Assembly: GCF_947461875.1 (NCBI RefSeq)
Contig: NC_091493.1
Location: 6,767,201 to 6,831,200 of the forward strand
Reading direction: 5' to 3'
From: Haliaeetus albicilla
Taxonomy: Eukaryota; Chordata; Aves; Accipitriformes; Accipitridae
DNA: 64,000 nt
This document shows, piece after piece, positions 1-14,664 of this stretch. Below the pieces are notes generated by a model, which did not search any database, was not told where the DNA came from, and saw nothing but the letters and a program-made list of their open reading frames with translations. Positions within the stretch are counted from its first letter, which is position 1; the number at the start of each line of letters is the position of its first letter. Position numbers and translations under genes: made by a program.

Positions 1-2574
1 CAGGGACAAAGAATGGGTCTTCATTGGCAATGACTAACTCTTTTCCACTGTGAGAATCTGGAGCTGATTTACAGTGGACAGTGCCAGTGGCACCTGTGCG
101 ACTGTGGGCCTTCAGTCTCACCATCATGCTAATGAGGAGGTAGTCTTGCAGAAAAATGAGATGAGGTTTGTTCTGGGTGGTAGTGCATGCGTTTGTTCGG
201 TTAGATGTGAAGGAGCCCATATATTCATGTGCTGACTGCAGGTTAGGGTACTTGGTGGTAAAGTATAAGAGTAGAAGTATTCATGGACATGTGGAGGATA
301 GACTTGTCTTCTGACCCTATAGACCCCTTTCCCCCCCACTCCCTCTGTGCCCCTCTGTCCCAGCTGTCAATTGCAGAATCCTTTTGCTTGACCGTATTCT
401 TTTTCAGCTGACTTGATTGTGTTGGATTATAAAGCAAATAGTTGTAAAGTGCCAGTTTATTGTCATTTGTGTCACAATTAAAGTGTACAGATTGAACAAC
501 AAGCTTCTATAGAGCTTCCAGAGATTCTTGAGACAAATCAAATTCTTTATTTTTGGCGTGATGATGGAAAGTAGAACAGGTCCCTTGTTCATTCCTGTTT
601 ATACCATGACACACTACCACTTTTTCACTCTCTCAAGGATTTGTTTTCCTCCTTGTCTTGATGGTCTAATTTTAGCATTTCTGAGTAAGTTTCTCTTCTA
701 TACATTGGTTCCATGGATCAGATTGATCCCCTTCAAAGTCAGGAGTTTCTGTAGATACTGCTAATGTTTCCCATGCATATTCAGTTACTTCACTGCAGCC
801 TGTTCTCCTCCCTCTGCACAATGAAAAATAGAGGTATACACTGCCAGATACTGTGATTAAATCCTCAGCAGACACTCAAAATACTCTAGCAGTAAAAAGA
901 AATAAGTTCACAAAGGATTACCGTGTATATGGAAAGTAAGGCAGAGAGAAGACTTGGTCTCTGGAGTCCTAAAAATAAGTAAAAACTTTGAGGGTATTTT
1001 AAATTTGAGGGGAGGAAGTGCTGTAACTTCCAGGGTAAGCAATCAAAAACTAATAGTGGATTCTTTTCAGCTTCTCCATTCCCTGCGTCAGAATTCTAGT
1101 GCTTGTATACCTTGCTAATCTGGGGTAAAGATGAGATATATATACAACAGAGGAGAAAATGCTTGGAAACTGTCAGCTTCTTGGAAAAGATTTAAGACAC
1201 TTTAGAGCTTGGGGAAGACAAAATTTAAGTAACTGACTCAGCAGAGCATAAATGACCTGATTTTTGCTGCATTGTGAAAGACAGTAACATGCAGAAACAG
1301 CACTTGGAGATGGTTCAAAGATTACTTTGCTGGAGAGTACGTTACTGTAATATTCCCACAGAACATAAACGTTTCAAGCAGTACCACATCCCGCCTGTGT
1401 ACTTTGGCACTTGCTTTTTTTAAACTACTGCTTACTGGGAGCCACTGCTTTCCACACAGCCTTCTAAGCAGAGGCCATTACCTTCCCAGGACATGCCCCA
1501 AGTGAACAAGCAATAAACTGAAATCTGCCTCCCCAGATGCTCCATTGTGAAATATGGGTGTTGTCCTGTGGCTTCCCCCTCTGGAAATGAGTGACGGAGT
1601 GGAAAGCCTCACTGCAGTGCTGACTTGTATGTGGCCCTGGTCCTGTTGCGCACTTTACACTACTGCTTTGTTTGTTTCAAAGTTTTTTGTCTCAAGGTGT
1701 TGGCTAATGGCAAGCTTATACTTAATTTTTGTTTTTTACTTTCTTCTTATAAAACTTGCACTTCTAAGCAATGGGGACCCTTTTTATTTGAAAGGATTTA
1801 GTTTTGTAAAAGCGTGCTTCCATATATAAAATACATAAAATATTTTTTGTAGTTAAGTGCTACGCTAAGAATTGTTTTTAATGTCAAATTCACTTACAGG
1901 AGTGCTAGAATTCCAAACAAAATAGACTATTTTCTGGACTTTAGCCTTAAAATAACAGTAAGCACAAGTCATTTTTATCATACGGGCCTGGGAGTTGCCA
2001 TTTTGGCAGCTCCTTTAAAGAAAGCTGCTTTAGTATGTCACAGCATCCTGAAGGTCCCTATTTCAGGTTCTTTCCTCCTGGTAAAGCACTTCTTGTTCTC
2101 CAAGGATTATACAAATTAAATAACTAGATATTGTTTAGCATCCTTCAGCTGCAACACTAAGCAGTACTCCCAATTGAGTGTGCCTCTGTCACTTGCACCT
2201 GTTCAAAAGACAGATAGCAATGAAATGCTGGTAATAATTTGTATGTGTTTCTGTAAAAGATAGACATGAAGCTTCTCAAGGTTCCATATTCAAGCCAGGC
2301 AGTTGAAGCAGAGCAGCCACAGTTGCAGGGTATGCAGTGCAGGATAACCGCTTGCATATTGATTTTATAACTGGTGCTGAAACCTATATTGGCTCAGTAT
2401 ATGGTTATACTCCTGTTGATAGCATAGTCAGCTAGATCGAGGTTAGTGTAGGTGTATCTGAACTGCATTCACACTTCCAGTTTCTGTGTAGGACCTACTC
2501 CACAGCTTCATCAGGTATAAAAGCAAAGACTTGTGCTGTGTCCTCTGGAATTGACTGGAAATTCCTAAGTCTCT

Positions 2575-2634
2575 GGGTTTTTTTGTTTTGTTTTTTGTTG
2601 TTGTTGTTGTTGTTTGTTTGTTTGGGTTTTTTTT
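2575..2634. repeat. T/G-rich low-complexity tract with (GTT)n and (GTTT)n
   Basis: A 60-bp run made of T blocks split by single Gs, including about five GTT units followed by GTTT units. This is simple-sequence DNA with no coding content. Confidence 0.85.
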
Positions 2635-4298
2635 CCATTTATGAGAACAAATTTTTCATTTGTGCTGAAGAAAAATTGCTTTGTAGCTCTCTAGATCATC
2701 TGAACTTCTTCAATGAACTAGAAGGATCAGCTCAACTTTGGAGATACGGTGGCGAACAGAATATAGGCATGTGGATGCAGTTGGTTATTTCAGCACAATA
2801 TTTTGGAAATTCAACTTCTGGAGCTTGGGCTTTGGAAGAATGACTGAATGCCTGTGGTGCCTTTTGTGTATCTCCATCAGTCTGGTCACTCACAGTGTCA
2901 TTTGTTGCTGTTTATATAAATTACGGCTTATATTACAAATATTTGCATTTTATATATGTGTGGGTATGTAGTTATAGATGTGTGTGTATATAGAGATATA
3001 CACACAAATATAGTATTTTTCTCTCTATTAAAAACATTAAAAAAAATAAAAAAATCTCCTGACCTGTACCTGTTGAGAGGTTGTACAGTGAGGGAAGGAT
3101 GTCAGCGTGGTACTTGTCCTCCATCCGAATGGTGGCTGTCCAGAATGAGGAAAGCTGTGCCAGAAGACTTCCATCTACAAGCAACTGCTCGGTGTTTTTC
3201 TTGTGATGGTGGGGAGGAGCAGCTGGGCTTTACACCTGTCAAATCTACTTGGCAGCTAATTTTGAAAGCCACCCACTGTTAAAATCTCCACTGCTGCTTC
3301 TGTGCATTAATGACTTCTCAGCTGTGCGGTACTGAAGTGCTGCTTTCTTCATGCTGACTTGAGTAAGATGAGTTATGGAAGGTGTAATTAGAGTTTTATG
3401 AGTTTCTTGTTCTCCTTTCCCAGAATTCCAGCAGTTTCTTCTGGATTTCATTGTGAATCCCATGATGTGCTGTATGAAGTCTCAATATCCACCTGAAACA
3501 TATAGCAGCATGGAGAACCCACCCAAAATGCGAAGCCCCTTTTCTGAAAAAGTATTTCAGTAGTTTACACATTACTGTTTGGATATCTCTGGCCTTGTGT
3601 GAATAGAGTCTGTTCTCCTACAGCTGAGACATAGGAGCTTCAGGTGCAATTAATGTCTGGATGAAGCCAAACACTGTTTTTCTAGGTTAGGGTAAAAATT
3701 CTGCATTTTGCAAAGTACTGAGAATCTGAAGGAAGCTTTTTTGGTGGTACTAAGCAAGCATATACTTCAGCTCCACCTGAATTTTGGTTATTGGCGTAAA
3801 CAATGTAACTGTTGCTTCTAAGGTCTCCTTTTCTAGGGAGTGACTCCATAGAGCGTTTTTTGTCATGATTGCGTTGTGGTATTTTAGCTTCTCAGTCTAT
3901 CACAGAACCGGCACCCATGAAACAATATTCTCTTGATTTCTGGGACTTTCTTGTAGTGCTTTACTTCTTTTTACAGCAGTAGCAGCAGGTCTTGTCACTG
4001 GGTGTGACCTTTCACAATTTTGAATAAGCAGAATAAATGATGGTGGGGGATCTTGTGTTGCTAGATTCAAAAAGAGAATTGGCAACATGGACTGGGGAGA
4101 AGACACAGAGGAAGACTTTTTAGTCCTTTGAGCCCTTGTGGCGTGGAAAAGGAAGTTAGTATTTGGGATAACAAGGAAATTGAATTGAAAAAAGGCTAGT
4201 TTCTTCACCTCATGGGGTGAATGTGTTACTCATGTTGCTGGTTAGGCTGTTGGGTGGAAAAGGTTGTCTCCTTTATGTGTTTTTTTTACAGAGCCTGT

Positions 4299-4315
4299 AA
4301 AAAAAAAAAAAAAAA
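4299..4315. repeat. Poly-A run, 17 bases
   Basis: Seventeen A in a row. No retroposon body with target duplications was recognised next to it, so I call it only a homopolymer. Confidence 0.85.
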
Positions 4316-7016
4316 TCTCCCCGTTGCAGCCCAGAACTGGACCTCAGTAGTGCTATGGTAGCAATTTGTAAAGTACTTTTGCTTTACAAACAGGTAAAAA
4401 ACAAAACAAAACAAAAACCTAACTTCCTTTCAGCTCAATCTGTTACAGGTGTGGTTTCACACTGAATTTAACCAATCTCTCACTGATGCTGAAAGGGACA
4501 GTGCTGCTACCTCCCCTTTTTGGTAGCTTGGCTTAAAATCCCCTCAATTTTGGTTAGTTCTGCAAGTTCTGTCCCCTAGGGTGTGTGCACACACTCATGC
4601 TCCCCCGCACCAGTACACAAAAATATTCTTTGTTATAGTTTACTCTAAGCTCTTGTGAACTAAGCAGGGATATATGTGAGAATGAAGTGCTATTGTTTTA
4701 GTACTATGCGTTGTCTGTACATAAACATGTCTGAATAGTATTGAACACTTCTGGTTTATTATATATTTTGATTTCATTCTGTTGTTCTGTGTTCTCAAGG
4801 CTCTGCATTTGAAAAAGATTTTGAAATGAAATCTCAGTAGTTAGCTACCCTTAACAGAAACTTCTTTTGCTGGCAGATGTTGCAGGCGTTCAGTTACACT
4901 AAAACAGACTAAATCAAGCACTTGGAGCAAAAGGTTGTCTTTTTTCTTCTTTGTCGTAGGTGCTAAAGCATTGTAAATGGGCTCTGCATGATATATTTAT
5001 CATGAGCAATCTGTTTTCATATATGGCAGTTTCTTGAGGACCACAAAAAGTCAAGTTTCCACAGCAACCTCATGTGCTGCTTAAGTTGTTTTAGCAATGA
5101 TTTGATGTTGTATATCTAGTATGTTTACTTTTAAAATTTATCTTAATTTCTAAGGAGAAAGCTGAACATAGGAAAGAAGTTCAGGAACAGCCTGTCAGCT
5201 TCAAGTGTTTAACCTGCATGAGGAGGCTAGCTGGGATAGAATCTGTATTTTTTATCTTTAGTGTCCTAAAATTTCTGGTAACTTCATTTTTTGACAAAGT
5301 GACTATCATTCTTATTTTCTGAAAAACAAACTCTTAAGTAGTAAAACTAGTAAGTCCTGTGTTCCTGGCTTCACTGTCATAACAGTTTCCTGAAGTACTT
5401 GCTAGCTCCTTTCAGGTGTGTGTTTGTATGGGAATGCATGTTACTTTCTGAACTTCATGTTGCAGCATTTATGTTGACATGGATTCCATCAGCACTTCAG
5501 AAGCCCTTTTCAGATTTGATGGCTCTCCATGTGCCCCAGCTAGGCAGGAGGAATGAAAATGTTGGTTGGCTGCAGGTCATGCCACTCATGATGAGAAGAA
5601 TTAAGATGTGATTAGGCAGTAATCACAGGGTAATTGGAATTGTGAGGGTGTATAGATGGGGAGAGAAGGATAGAGGAGGAAGATGCTGAAGGCAGAGGTT
5701 TGTTTCTTCTGCTGAGCAGTTTTCTTCTCTTTTTTTTTTTTCCTTCAATAAAAAAAAAAATACAGTTTTCATTTTACATGCCACATCTAATTGTCTGCAA
5801 TGGGTTCAAAATCCATTCTCTCTGTGAGCACGCAGAGGCCAGGGCTGGGAGTATATTGTTTTACCACTTCCTTTCTTGTACCCTGGGATTAACATCCTTC
5901 CAGTTGATGGCCAAATCAGGAGTCAAGTCAAAGGCTAGAAGTGGCAAATACACTTTCAATGACTTCTTAAAAGAAAAAGCAAAAACTTAAACTGAAGATG
6001 TTTATGTTTCTCTTTGCAGCGTGTGTCCTGTTAGGATGATGTCAGTCTTAAAGAAATGATGAACAACACTGAAACCATTTTATTTTTTGAAATTCATCAG
6101 GTATTGAGAAACAACCACTTTGTCATATCTGTGGTTTTATAACACTTCTGCTTTTCTACCCTCTGCAGCGTGGAATATTCACATAAATGGAAGAAGGACA
6201 TACAATGAAACTTGGTTTTATGTTTGGGGTTTTGTGTTTTTGGTTTTGTTTTTTTTTTGTTTTTTTTTTTCCTTCCTATCTTATCTGCTCTTCCTTGCAG
6301 TAAAGCTTGAGGTTACTTCAGCGGTAGTTATTGCTAATTCTTTAAGATATTTTATCTTTAGTGTGCATTGCATGTTTAAAGTATTATTACATAGAATAAT
6401 ACCAGAAAATGAATCGATGTTAAGAGCTATAAATTTAGGGCTACATAAAGTCTTTAGGAACCAAAACAACTTCAGAAAAATATTCATTAGATTGATGTTG
6501 CAAGCAATCAAAATAGTCTAGTATTGATTAGGAATGGGTCTTTGTTTGAAAATAATATCCTTTAGCAGTAATTAATATTTTACTAGAGAAACATGTTTGA
6601 CCTCCCATAACCCTGAGTAAGTCTGACTTCTTATTTACAGATAGGTGAATTATTAACACAATTAACGATTTATTGTTTATTTTTTTGTCTGCTGACTGTC
6701 ATAGGGTCTACACCAGTCATGGGTAGAAAAAAGTATTTAATTAAGCTTTTTGGTGTTTTATTAGCTGCTTTTGTGTTCCATTTTGATTGCTTTATGGAAA
6801 AGACTTCGTTCATTAGTTAAGCAATTGTTAGAAATTTACATGAAACTTCTCAATATTCAATTTTTGAACAGAACTGTTTAAGAAAAAAATTAACTATTCT
6901 TACATATAATGCATCATTCTGAAAAACTCTTGACTGAGTATTTTAATTTGAAATTTCTCACCAATTTTGAGTCTAAGACATTGGGTAAGTACCTCATTTA
7001 TTTTAATAAATGATGC

Positions 7017-7139
7017 TGTCCTGGTTTCAGCTGGGATATAGTTAATGGTCTTCCTAGTAGCTGGTACAGTGCTATGTTTTGAGTTCCATATGAGAAGAAT
7101 GTTGATAACTGATGTTTTCAGTTTTTGCTAAGTAATGTT
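7017..7139 (+). mobile_element. LTR fragment (5' part of U3), related to the provirus LTR
   Basis: The first 30 bases, starting TGTCCTGGTTTCAGCTGGGA, match the 5' end of the provirus LTR at 14,542 at about 28 of 30 positions. The following sequence diverges from that LTR. It resembles the U3 of other bird ERV LTRs as I remember them. The match fades after about 120 bp, and no 3' LTR end (ACA terminus) or target duplication is visible. It is therefore probably a truncated, older solo-LTR remnant of a sister family that shares the same LTR terminus. The right edge is approximate. Confidence 0.65.
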
Positions 7140-8870
7140 TAGAAATTATTTCTGTTCATGGCTTTAGTTTCCAATGGCTTTGAAAAATTATTAGGTATTT
7201 CACTGAAGGGCATTGCTGGGATTTTGAATGCATATACTGAATTGCTACAAACTATATTAGTACCATCACAATAAGAAGAAAATACTGATTTGTAGGGCTG
7301 ACTAGATGCCTTTGGAATTACAGAAACATTTAGCTGAATCCTGAAATGAGCCAAAGACTACTTCTTATCGTTGGTTGATGAATTTAGCTATTTTGAAAAT
7401 GTAATAATAAAGCTATATATTAATATTAATACAACCAAAATCCATGTATGTGCTTTATGGGAACTTTTTAACATTAATTTTGCATTTAAGAGTATAACTG
7501 GCTTTTTAGAGAATAATGTTCCTATGTATTGTGGTGTATTTATCTGTATATAGGCTGTATTTGTTCTAACCAGTGTTGTAGTGAGACTCTGTTAGCAAGG
7601 TAAAGCTTTTTGGTTTTGGTTTCAGTATTTCTATTTGTCCAGGTATGGTTTTGCTTATAGTACTTTTACTATTATTATTATTATAGTACTTGTAGTACTT
7701 TAAGTATTCTAAATGATTCATACAACTTTTTTATTGCTATTAAATTTAAAGCCAACTTCTTTTTCATGTCATGATTATCTAAAGTACTACGGAAATGCCA
7801 GGGTATATCTTTGTAGCTTACAGAAAGGATAGTTTGAAGATGCACCAAAACAACACATTCCCGTTCAGGAATCCTGTTAGTAGTGGATTGTAGAGTATGT
7901 GAAGAGGTCTGGACACCTCTGTAAACTGCTGCTGCAAGTTTGCCAGGATCAGATTCTTACTGAAGTTTGAGGCAAGATGCTAATCATTTTAATCCTGAAG
8001 ACTGGGCAGCACCTCCAGCTTCCAGAGTGTCTCCTCCTCTAGATTACTTTGGACAGACCTAATCGATACTGTTTTACTTTTTGGGTAAGAAGCATTTACA
8101 GGGTAGTTTGAGAGCTGGTAAAGAATTTGCTATTGATCCTTTATTGGCAAGTAGAGTGATAGGTATTTGTGTGCCATCATTTTCCAAGACTCATAGTGCA
8201 ATTAATTCTTATGGGGAGAAAGAGAAATATTTAGGGCGATTTATTGACGATTATGTGGGAATTAAATTGTCAGGAAGTCTTCTGGGACTTTGTCATATTG
8301 GAAATAACATAAAACTAAAATAGAATCACTGTGTGCATTTATTTATTAAGTACTTAGGGCTTTATGGATGTTTTCCTACTTCCTAGTAAGACACTAGGTT
8401 CCGTCCTGTGGAAAAAAAGCAGTTACGGGTTTGAGATAGAAGTCAGTTTGATATAAAAGTTCTGATGCAGTCGGGCATCACCTAGACAGAATTGTATGAA
8501 CCTCCACTAAGTGCTGTCAAGTTTGCTGGTGAAGGCAGCAGCAGACAGCAGCAGTACCTGATTAGTTAAGACTGGTGCAGTCCTAGCGGAATATTGTGTT
8601 TTAACTTGATTTGCAGGTGAAGGGATTGCAGATGATTTTTATAAGCCTGACCAGTATGTGTAGTATGTAGAGAACCTGCTGTGATTCTTCACTTCTTTTC
8701 TTCCTTCTCCAAAATGTGGTCAGGTAGAAGCTCAGCTCTGCTGTCTGTCTGAATGTGCAGCAATTTCTGTTTCCTTCAGATGTGCATAGTCTCAGATGAG
8801 CTTTTTTTAGGGAAGAATTTATGCGGTTTTGTGTGTGCTCTCTTATTAACAGTTTTGATCTTATGTCCTT

Positions 8871-8896
8871 TATATATATATATATATATATATATA
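8871..8896. repeat. (TA)13 microsatellite
   Basis: Twenty-six bases of uninterrupted TA dinucleotide. It is likely to be length-polymorphic. Confidence 0.95.
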
Positions 8897-9695
8897 ACCT
8901 ATATCTTGGGAGTTAATCTGCATATATAACCGCTGTGGTGTTCATACTAGTAGATAGTTAGGCTTATGGGGGGCTTGATGGCATTCTTAATTGATCATAT
9001 GTTTTTTCTACAACAGGCTATTTTCCTGTGTTACTATCAAAATACCCAGTGAACTGTGATTAATCATATTTTGGCACACAGCTCTGAAATTAATGCCACT
9101 GCTGTAGAATGTCAGTTTCAACATCTTTGGCTGCTGCAATTGCACAATCTTTTAATGATAGACGTACTTGGAGTTCCTTCAATACAAATGACATTATTGG
9201 CACGCGTTGTATACTAGATTATTTATTAGAATAACCACTGTACCTTTTATTGGGCCTTTTAAACCCTCCTCTGAATATCTAATCTAAGCTTGCTTTCAAA
9301 GTGGCAAAATGATTAATGTCATCTCCATAAAGGTTACAAATGCATGTACAAAGTACAAGTGAAAGCAGGAAGGGCAACTGTTCCACACATGCAGGCAGGG
9401 CAGTTTAATGCTACTGGATGTCATTTGACTGGTCCTGTATCTGCCTGCCTTTTGGTAATACAGTGTGTGACATCTTACCTACCAAGAGAATTAGAAAACT
9501 AAGTCATTCTGTGCCTGCCTGCCTGCCCGCCCCAGGTCTTTGTGTTATTTTAAGCACATTTTGGATAGTAGCAGAGACAGACTGGCTTCTTCCCTGGTTT
9601 TACAGGACTCTAAACACTTCCTTCTATATATTAATGGTATTTTAACATATGCTTTAGTATATGTATTTACACTGTGGCACTGATGTTGTGGGGGA

Positions 9696-9748
9696 TTTTT
9701 TTTGTTTGGTTGTGTTTTGGTTTTTTTTGGTTTTTTTTTTTGTTTTTA
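9696..9748. repeat. T-rich low-complexity tract
   Basis: Long T runs are broken by G or GG. Similar tracts occur at about 6,214-6,272, 10,451-10,490 and 53,819-53,848, which suggests a general property of this DNA rather than one element. Confidence 0.8.
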
Positions 9749-12700
9749 ATCTAAGTAATTAAATTGTATAGAGAAAGTACAGGTCTGTTACTTAGCTATG
9801 GATGTTTTTGGCACAGTGAGACTATGAAAGGTAGTCAATAGCTAGTTACTTCCTCTTGGGGAAGTGTTTCTCTTTAACATTTATGGACCTTTTCCACTGG
9901 TTTTAACCAGGGTCTTAGCATATGCATTGTGTTTAAAGCACTAGATGCAGTTTGCTTTCTCAGTACAGTTTCAGTATAGTTCTTTCAGGTAATGTAATCC
10001 AGATTTTTGCTAGTTGCCTTTAGAGTTTGTCTTTGAAATTAACTAAAAGATCTGTTTATTTTCATAAATGAGAGATGAAGATGGGAGATAACAGGAAAGT
10101 CATTGCAAGATTTATAAAACACAGTAAATTCTGAGTACTGTTGTTATGTTTGCCAGCAATAACATTTTGACTATAAAAAGTAAATGGAGAAAACCCAGTA
10201 ACTGTTTGTATCAAATTTCTTATGGAAAATAAGCCATTAGGCCAAAGCAGATACTTGCTTCTCTTGAAATTCTGTTTTCAACCATGATCCAAAATGCTGA
10301 GGAGCCAAAGAATATTGGTAACCATGTATGCAGGTAAAAACAGTAATGTTAATTTATCAGAAACTGAGGCTTATTTTCCATTTCCAAGGTAGACATGAGA
10401 ATATGGGTATGAACTACCCACAAATTAACTGTAATAAGTAAGGCTAATCAGGGGTTTTTTGGGTTTTTTTGGTTGGTTTTTTTTTTGTGTTAAAGAAATG
10501 TTGTCTTCAAACAGCCTTCCCATCAGAGTAGTGGAAATAAGTTTAAAAAATCCATATGTAAAACAATTTTCAATCCTGTATGTTTTCAACTGTTGTAATT
10601 CTTGGCCAGTGGTTTTAATCACTCTCTCAAGTCATTTGTTCTATACAGATTATTTTTTTTATACAGTGTTTTGGGTGTCCTGTGTCAGAGACTGTAGCTT
10701 GGATCCACCTTCACTGAATCTCTCCCCATGTTCCCCCTTCCTCAGTGGCTTTGATCAGTTCACCAGACCATATTTCTGTCTCCTCTGCTGTGCAGACAAA
10801 ACCAGTGTTCTCTTTGTTCTTTAGATTTTACTGCTCATTGAACTGTCTTGCAGGTCAGTCCCCCTCTGAGGGACAAGCTTGCAAGTGGGAACAGTTGTAG
10901 AGTGGGGGAAATAACGTAACTCCTGACTGCGACAAAGTGATGAAAATGGTTAGCAAAAATTTCATCTTTATATTGTATGTAGAGAAAGGCCAGAATTTCC
11001 ACCACGTGGACACGGACTCAGTAGTGCTCTGCTTTGAGATTAGTGGGGCAGTTTACAGATCTGAGTCATTTCTCCAGACTCATGCAAGCAATGGTTTGCA
11101 GCCTGTTAATAGTTCTAGGCTCAGCTTGCACCCATGAAGGCTGGAAATACAATTTTATTACTGAGAAATCATTCTCTTGAGTAGTTTTGTTGCAGGATGT
11201 GAGTTCAGTTGTGATTTCTTATGATCCCTAGGCATAGAAATAGTAAAGAAGACTTTCCGCTTAATTTTGTCTGATTTCCAATTTCAATAAGATTTTAGCA
11301 GTCATGCAAAAATTTGGCTCTATGTTACTCTATAATTCCTCTTTTGTTTACTGTGATTGCTGCCGAGCTGAGAAAGGAGGATTCAGTCACTTCTTCCTTT
11401 GCCTCCAGGATGTGCTGCTTGTGTTGAGATAGGTTGTATCTCACTGTTTGAAAGGAGATACCATCAGTAACAGGATAAGCGTGAAAGAGTAGAGTTGTCT
11501 ACTTGAACTGCTCGCATTTGTTTCCAAGCTATGACTGGTGCCTGGTTTAATTCGCTGCTGCTGTTTGATGACAGTGCAAGCAATGTTGGTGCTTCTAGAG
11601 CTGTCTGAGGGGCTTGTGTTGGGATGGAGGCTGCTGGCAGGGAAAAAAGGGAATTGGGAATTCATCAGCAAAGAACAAAAAAACCTTGGGTGTGAGAGGA
11701 ACTGGGGAAAGAATGCAAATGTTACAGTGTAGTTGTGCTGTTTACCATTTCTTCTGGTTGTTTTGATCAGCTTTTGTTTGTCTAGATTGAATTTGTTAGC
11801 ATGTAAGAGTCAGTCTCCAGCAGTTGTTGGTTCACTCTCTTCCTAATTGTAGCCAGAATGAGATCTGTACTAAAACATAGCTTTTTCAGGCAAGTGATTG
11901 CCAGAATCTAAGGTAGTCATCTTCCAAATTCAGAGAACTGTTGCAGGACCTCACTGGTGTCAAGAGGGGGAGTCTTTGTTCTCCCTGGTCTCTTCTCTGC
12001 AAGAGACTGAAGGTGGTTCAAATGATTCTGCTTTTTCACCAAAGCACATAGATCCTACTTGCTGAGGTAAACAGAATCGTAGAGTATCTGGTGGTAGCTG
12101 TTGTCTCTGTTTTACCTTTGAAAGGAGGATTACTGCTGGCACAGAAGACTGCAGATCAGAATAGGATGGAGTCCAGGTTTTTTCTTTTGCTCCTTTGTGA
12201 TGATGTTTTCATCATGTCATTTTTGCCATTCTTGGAGGAAAGGATAGGAGAGAATCCCTTGCCTTGATTCCAGGTGGGGTGTTGAGTAGAGGAGTGGCTA
12301 TTAGAAGGAGTATGTATGTTTTTGTAGAGTCCCAGATTACCAGTGATGTACAGCTTTCATCAGAGCTCTCAAAGAAAAACTGAAAGTGGGAAACCCCCCA
12401 TGCTACTTCTGCATAACAAAAACTAAGGAACTGGGGTGATGGTCACAGAGCAAAGCAATGTTATCGTTTTACAGATTCTTCACAATATAATCTAGGTTTG
12501 AGGAATCACTGATCCCTGTTCTGTGATGCCTACAAATTCCTCACTCCAGACATGTGTGATGCTGAAGGGATATGCTGTTCAGCTCCATTCTCCTCTTTAT
12601 CCCCAGTTCTCTTCCTCATTTTGCCAGGTCTTGTGCAAGGATCCATTTCACAAGACTGATGACTGTAGGGAGGTCATCTCAGCCAGATGGAAGATGTTCT

Positions 12701-14536
12701 CCATGTAATACAGAGAAAGCTTTTCATTCCCAGTATTTCCTAACTCTTTCGGAACTGAGCAATGAGCCACACAACCTCTTCTTAAGTGGTTTTAGAAGAG
12801 GCTAACCAGATTTCTGAGGAAATTCGCTGATGTATGTAACAATCTTGTGATGAGTTTCTTCCTGTGGCCATAACAGATAAAAGGTCCTCTGGACCACACT
12901 TTTGAATCCTGTGCCTATAATGTGGTTTGGCAGGGCAGTGTGCAGAACATGCTTTCTGAGGTAAGGTACAGGGCTTAGAGTACAGACACCTCATCCTCTG
13001 CCACCTCCTGATTGCTAGGGCTTCTTAAAACTTCCTAAAAGTTTCTCACTAGCTTCAAATCTCCCTTCTCAAAGTGCTCCCCTTGTGGGAGCTCTGGTTC
13101 CACATTCTGCTGAAAATTCAGCTTCAGTAACCTTAATTTTGTAAAGATACTCGAAACCATAATAGTCCAGACCAAAAAAAAAAAACCAAAACCAAACAAG
13201 CCGACATTACAACAGCCAACAAGCAGACACAACATGTCAATGTACCATTTGTTCCTTCTCTCTTACTCCCTTTACAATTCCTGAGAGCCATTTGGTATTT
13301 ATTCAGTGTCCTGGATCCTTGGTCCCCTCTTGTGCTGTTCAGCTGTGTTTTTGTGGTGCTGGTACCTGCCTCGTGCATAGGGTGCGTGCCCCTGTTATAG
13401 CTATGCTTTCCATGTGAGTCAGTCCAGGGACAGTGGAATCAGAGCTTTGCATTTTCTGTGGAGTACAGGACTGTTAACAACGAATATCTCCTCTAAGTAG
13501 TTTTCATTATCCTCTGACAACAGGATGTTTCAGTTGTGCAGTCGTACTCCACAGCTCCCTTTTTCAAAGTTGAATGCAGTCTTCCAATATTGCCTGTACG
13601 TGGTCAGTCACAGCAGTTCACAGGACATGCAGCATGCAGCTGCCTCCAGAAAATGCATCACTAAAGTGATGAAGCGCACATTTACATGAGACAGCTTGTG
13701 TTCAGTCACCTGACAGGGGTGCGATCTCCATGGCTAAAATGCAGACCTTTCCCATGTCTGCTAATGTGCCTTTGTTGCAGCTGCGCTGTCTGGTGTCCTA
13801 GGATGGGATCTGACTCTTCGCAAAATCCCATTCGGGGCTGGTGGTGCACTCCCCAACGTGCTATGCTCTGACACGTCACAGGAATGAATTGCACCTCTGG
13901 GAGGAGCATTCACTGGAACTTCTAAGAGCTTGAATATTACTACAAAGCCCATCACACTCCTGTGAAGCTGAACGCAGTGTTTAAGCCTCTTGTTCATCTT
14001 CAGTTGGACAGACAGAGGATCGTTATTTTGATGGGAGGGGAATAAGTTACTCAATGAGTATAAGTCAGTCTCAGAAATACATTATAAAGGTTAATAGTTT
14101 TTTGGAAGGTATTTTTCCTCAATATTGGCAGTTTCTCTATGTGTTTTTAATGGCAAAAACATTGTAAATTGATATTTATTACAGTATGCAGGCTGCCTTA
14201 ATTTGACAAAGTTCTTATTCATTGTGAAAACAGAAAGAAGCAGGAAAAGGCTCAGTAAGCTAAATACCAAAGCAGCATGATGACTTACCACATCCTGAAT
14301 TTACAGAGGACAAGTTGGGGAAAGGGGTTGAAAAAATAGAGAGGTATACAGATAGATATGTAAATAAATGGGTATTTCTGTTTATCAAGCCATGGAATGC
14401 TAAAGACCTTATGTATTGGTCATGCAGTTGACATAATTCTGTAACGATAACTTTTTTTGGGGAAAAAATGAGTTCTAAATTTATATTCATGGATTACGGT
14501 ACAGATCTCAAGTATCACTGGAGAAAATTGTTGTAG

Positions 14537-14541
14537 CCATG
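14537..14541. repeat. Target-site duplication, left copy (CCATG)
   Basis: CCATG directly precedes the 5' LTR. The same five bases directly follow the 3' LTR at 21,309-21,313. Retroviral integrases duplicate 4-6 bp of target, so this marks the exact insertion. The element has not recombined with another copy. Confidence 0.93.
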
Positions 14542-14664
14542 TGTCCTGGGTTCAGCTGGGATAGAGTTAATTTTTACAGGAACCTGGGAGGTGGGGGGCA
14601 TAGCCGGGGCAGCTGACCTGAACTGGCCAAGGAGCTATTCCATACCATGTGACATCATGCTCAG

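Larger units (their letters stand above)
1..7016. other. Non-coding, intron-like DNA
   Basis: AT-rich sequence with stops in all frames. The only open frames are short and look random. I recognise no exon, RNA gene or CpG island. It contains several T/G-rich and poly-A tracts, two of which are listed separately. Confidence 0.6.
7140..14536. other. Non-coding, intron-like DNA
   Basis: No exon, RNA gene or retroelement body is recognised. Simple repeats occur, including the TA array and T-rich tract listed separately. Short open frames here look like chance. Confidence 0.6.

Noticed and set aside
7017..7139. A complete solo LTR
   Set aside because: No 3' LTR end or target duplication could be found, so only a fragment is called.
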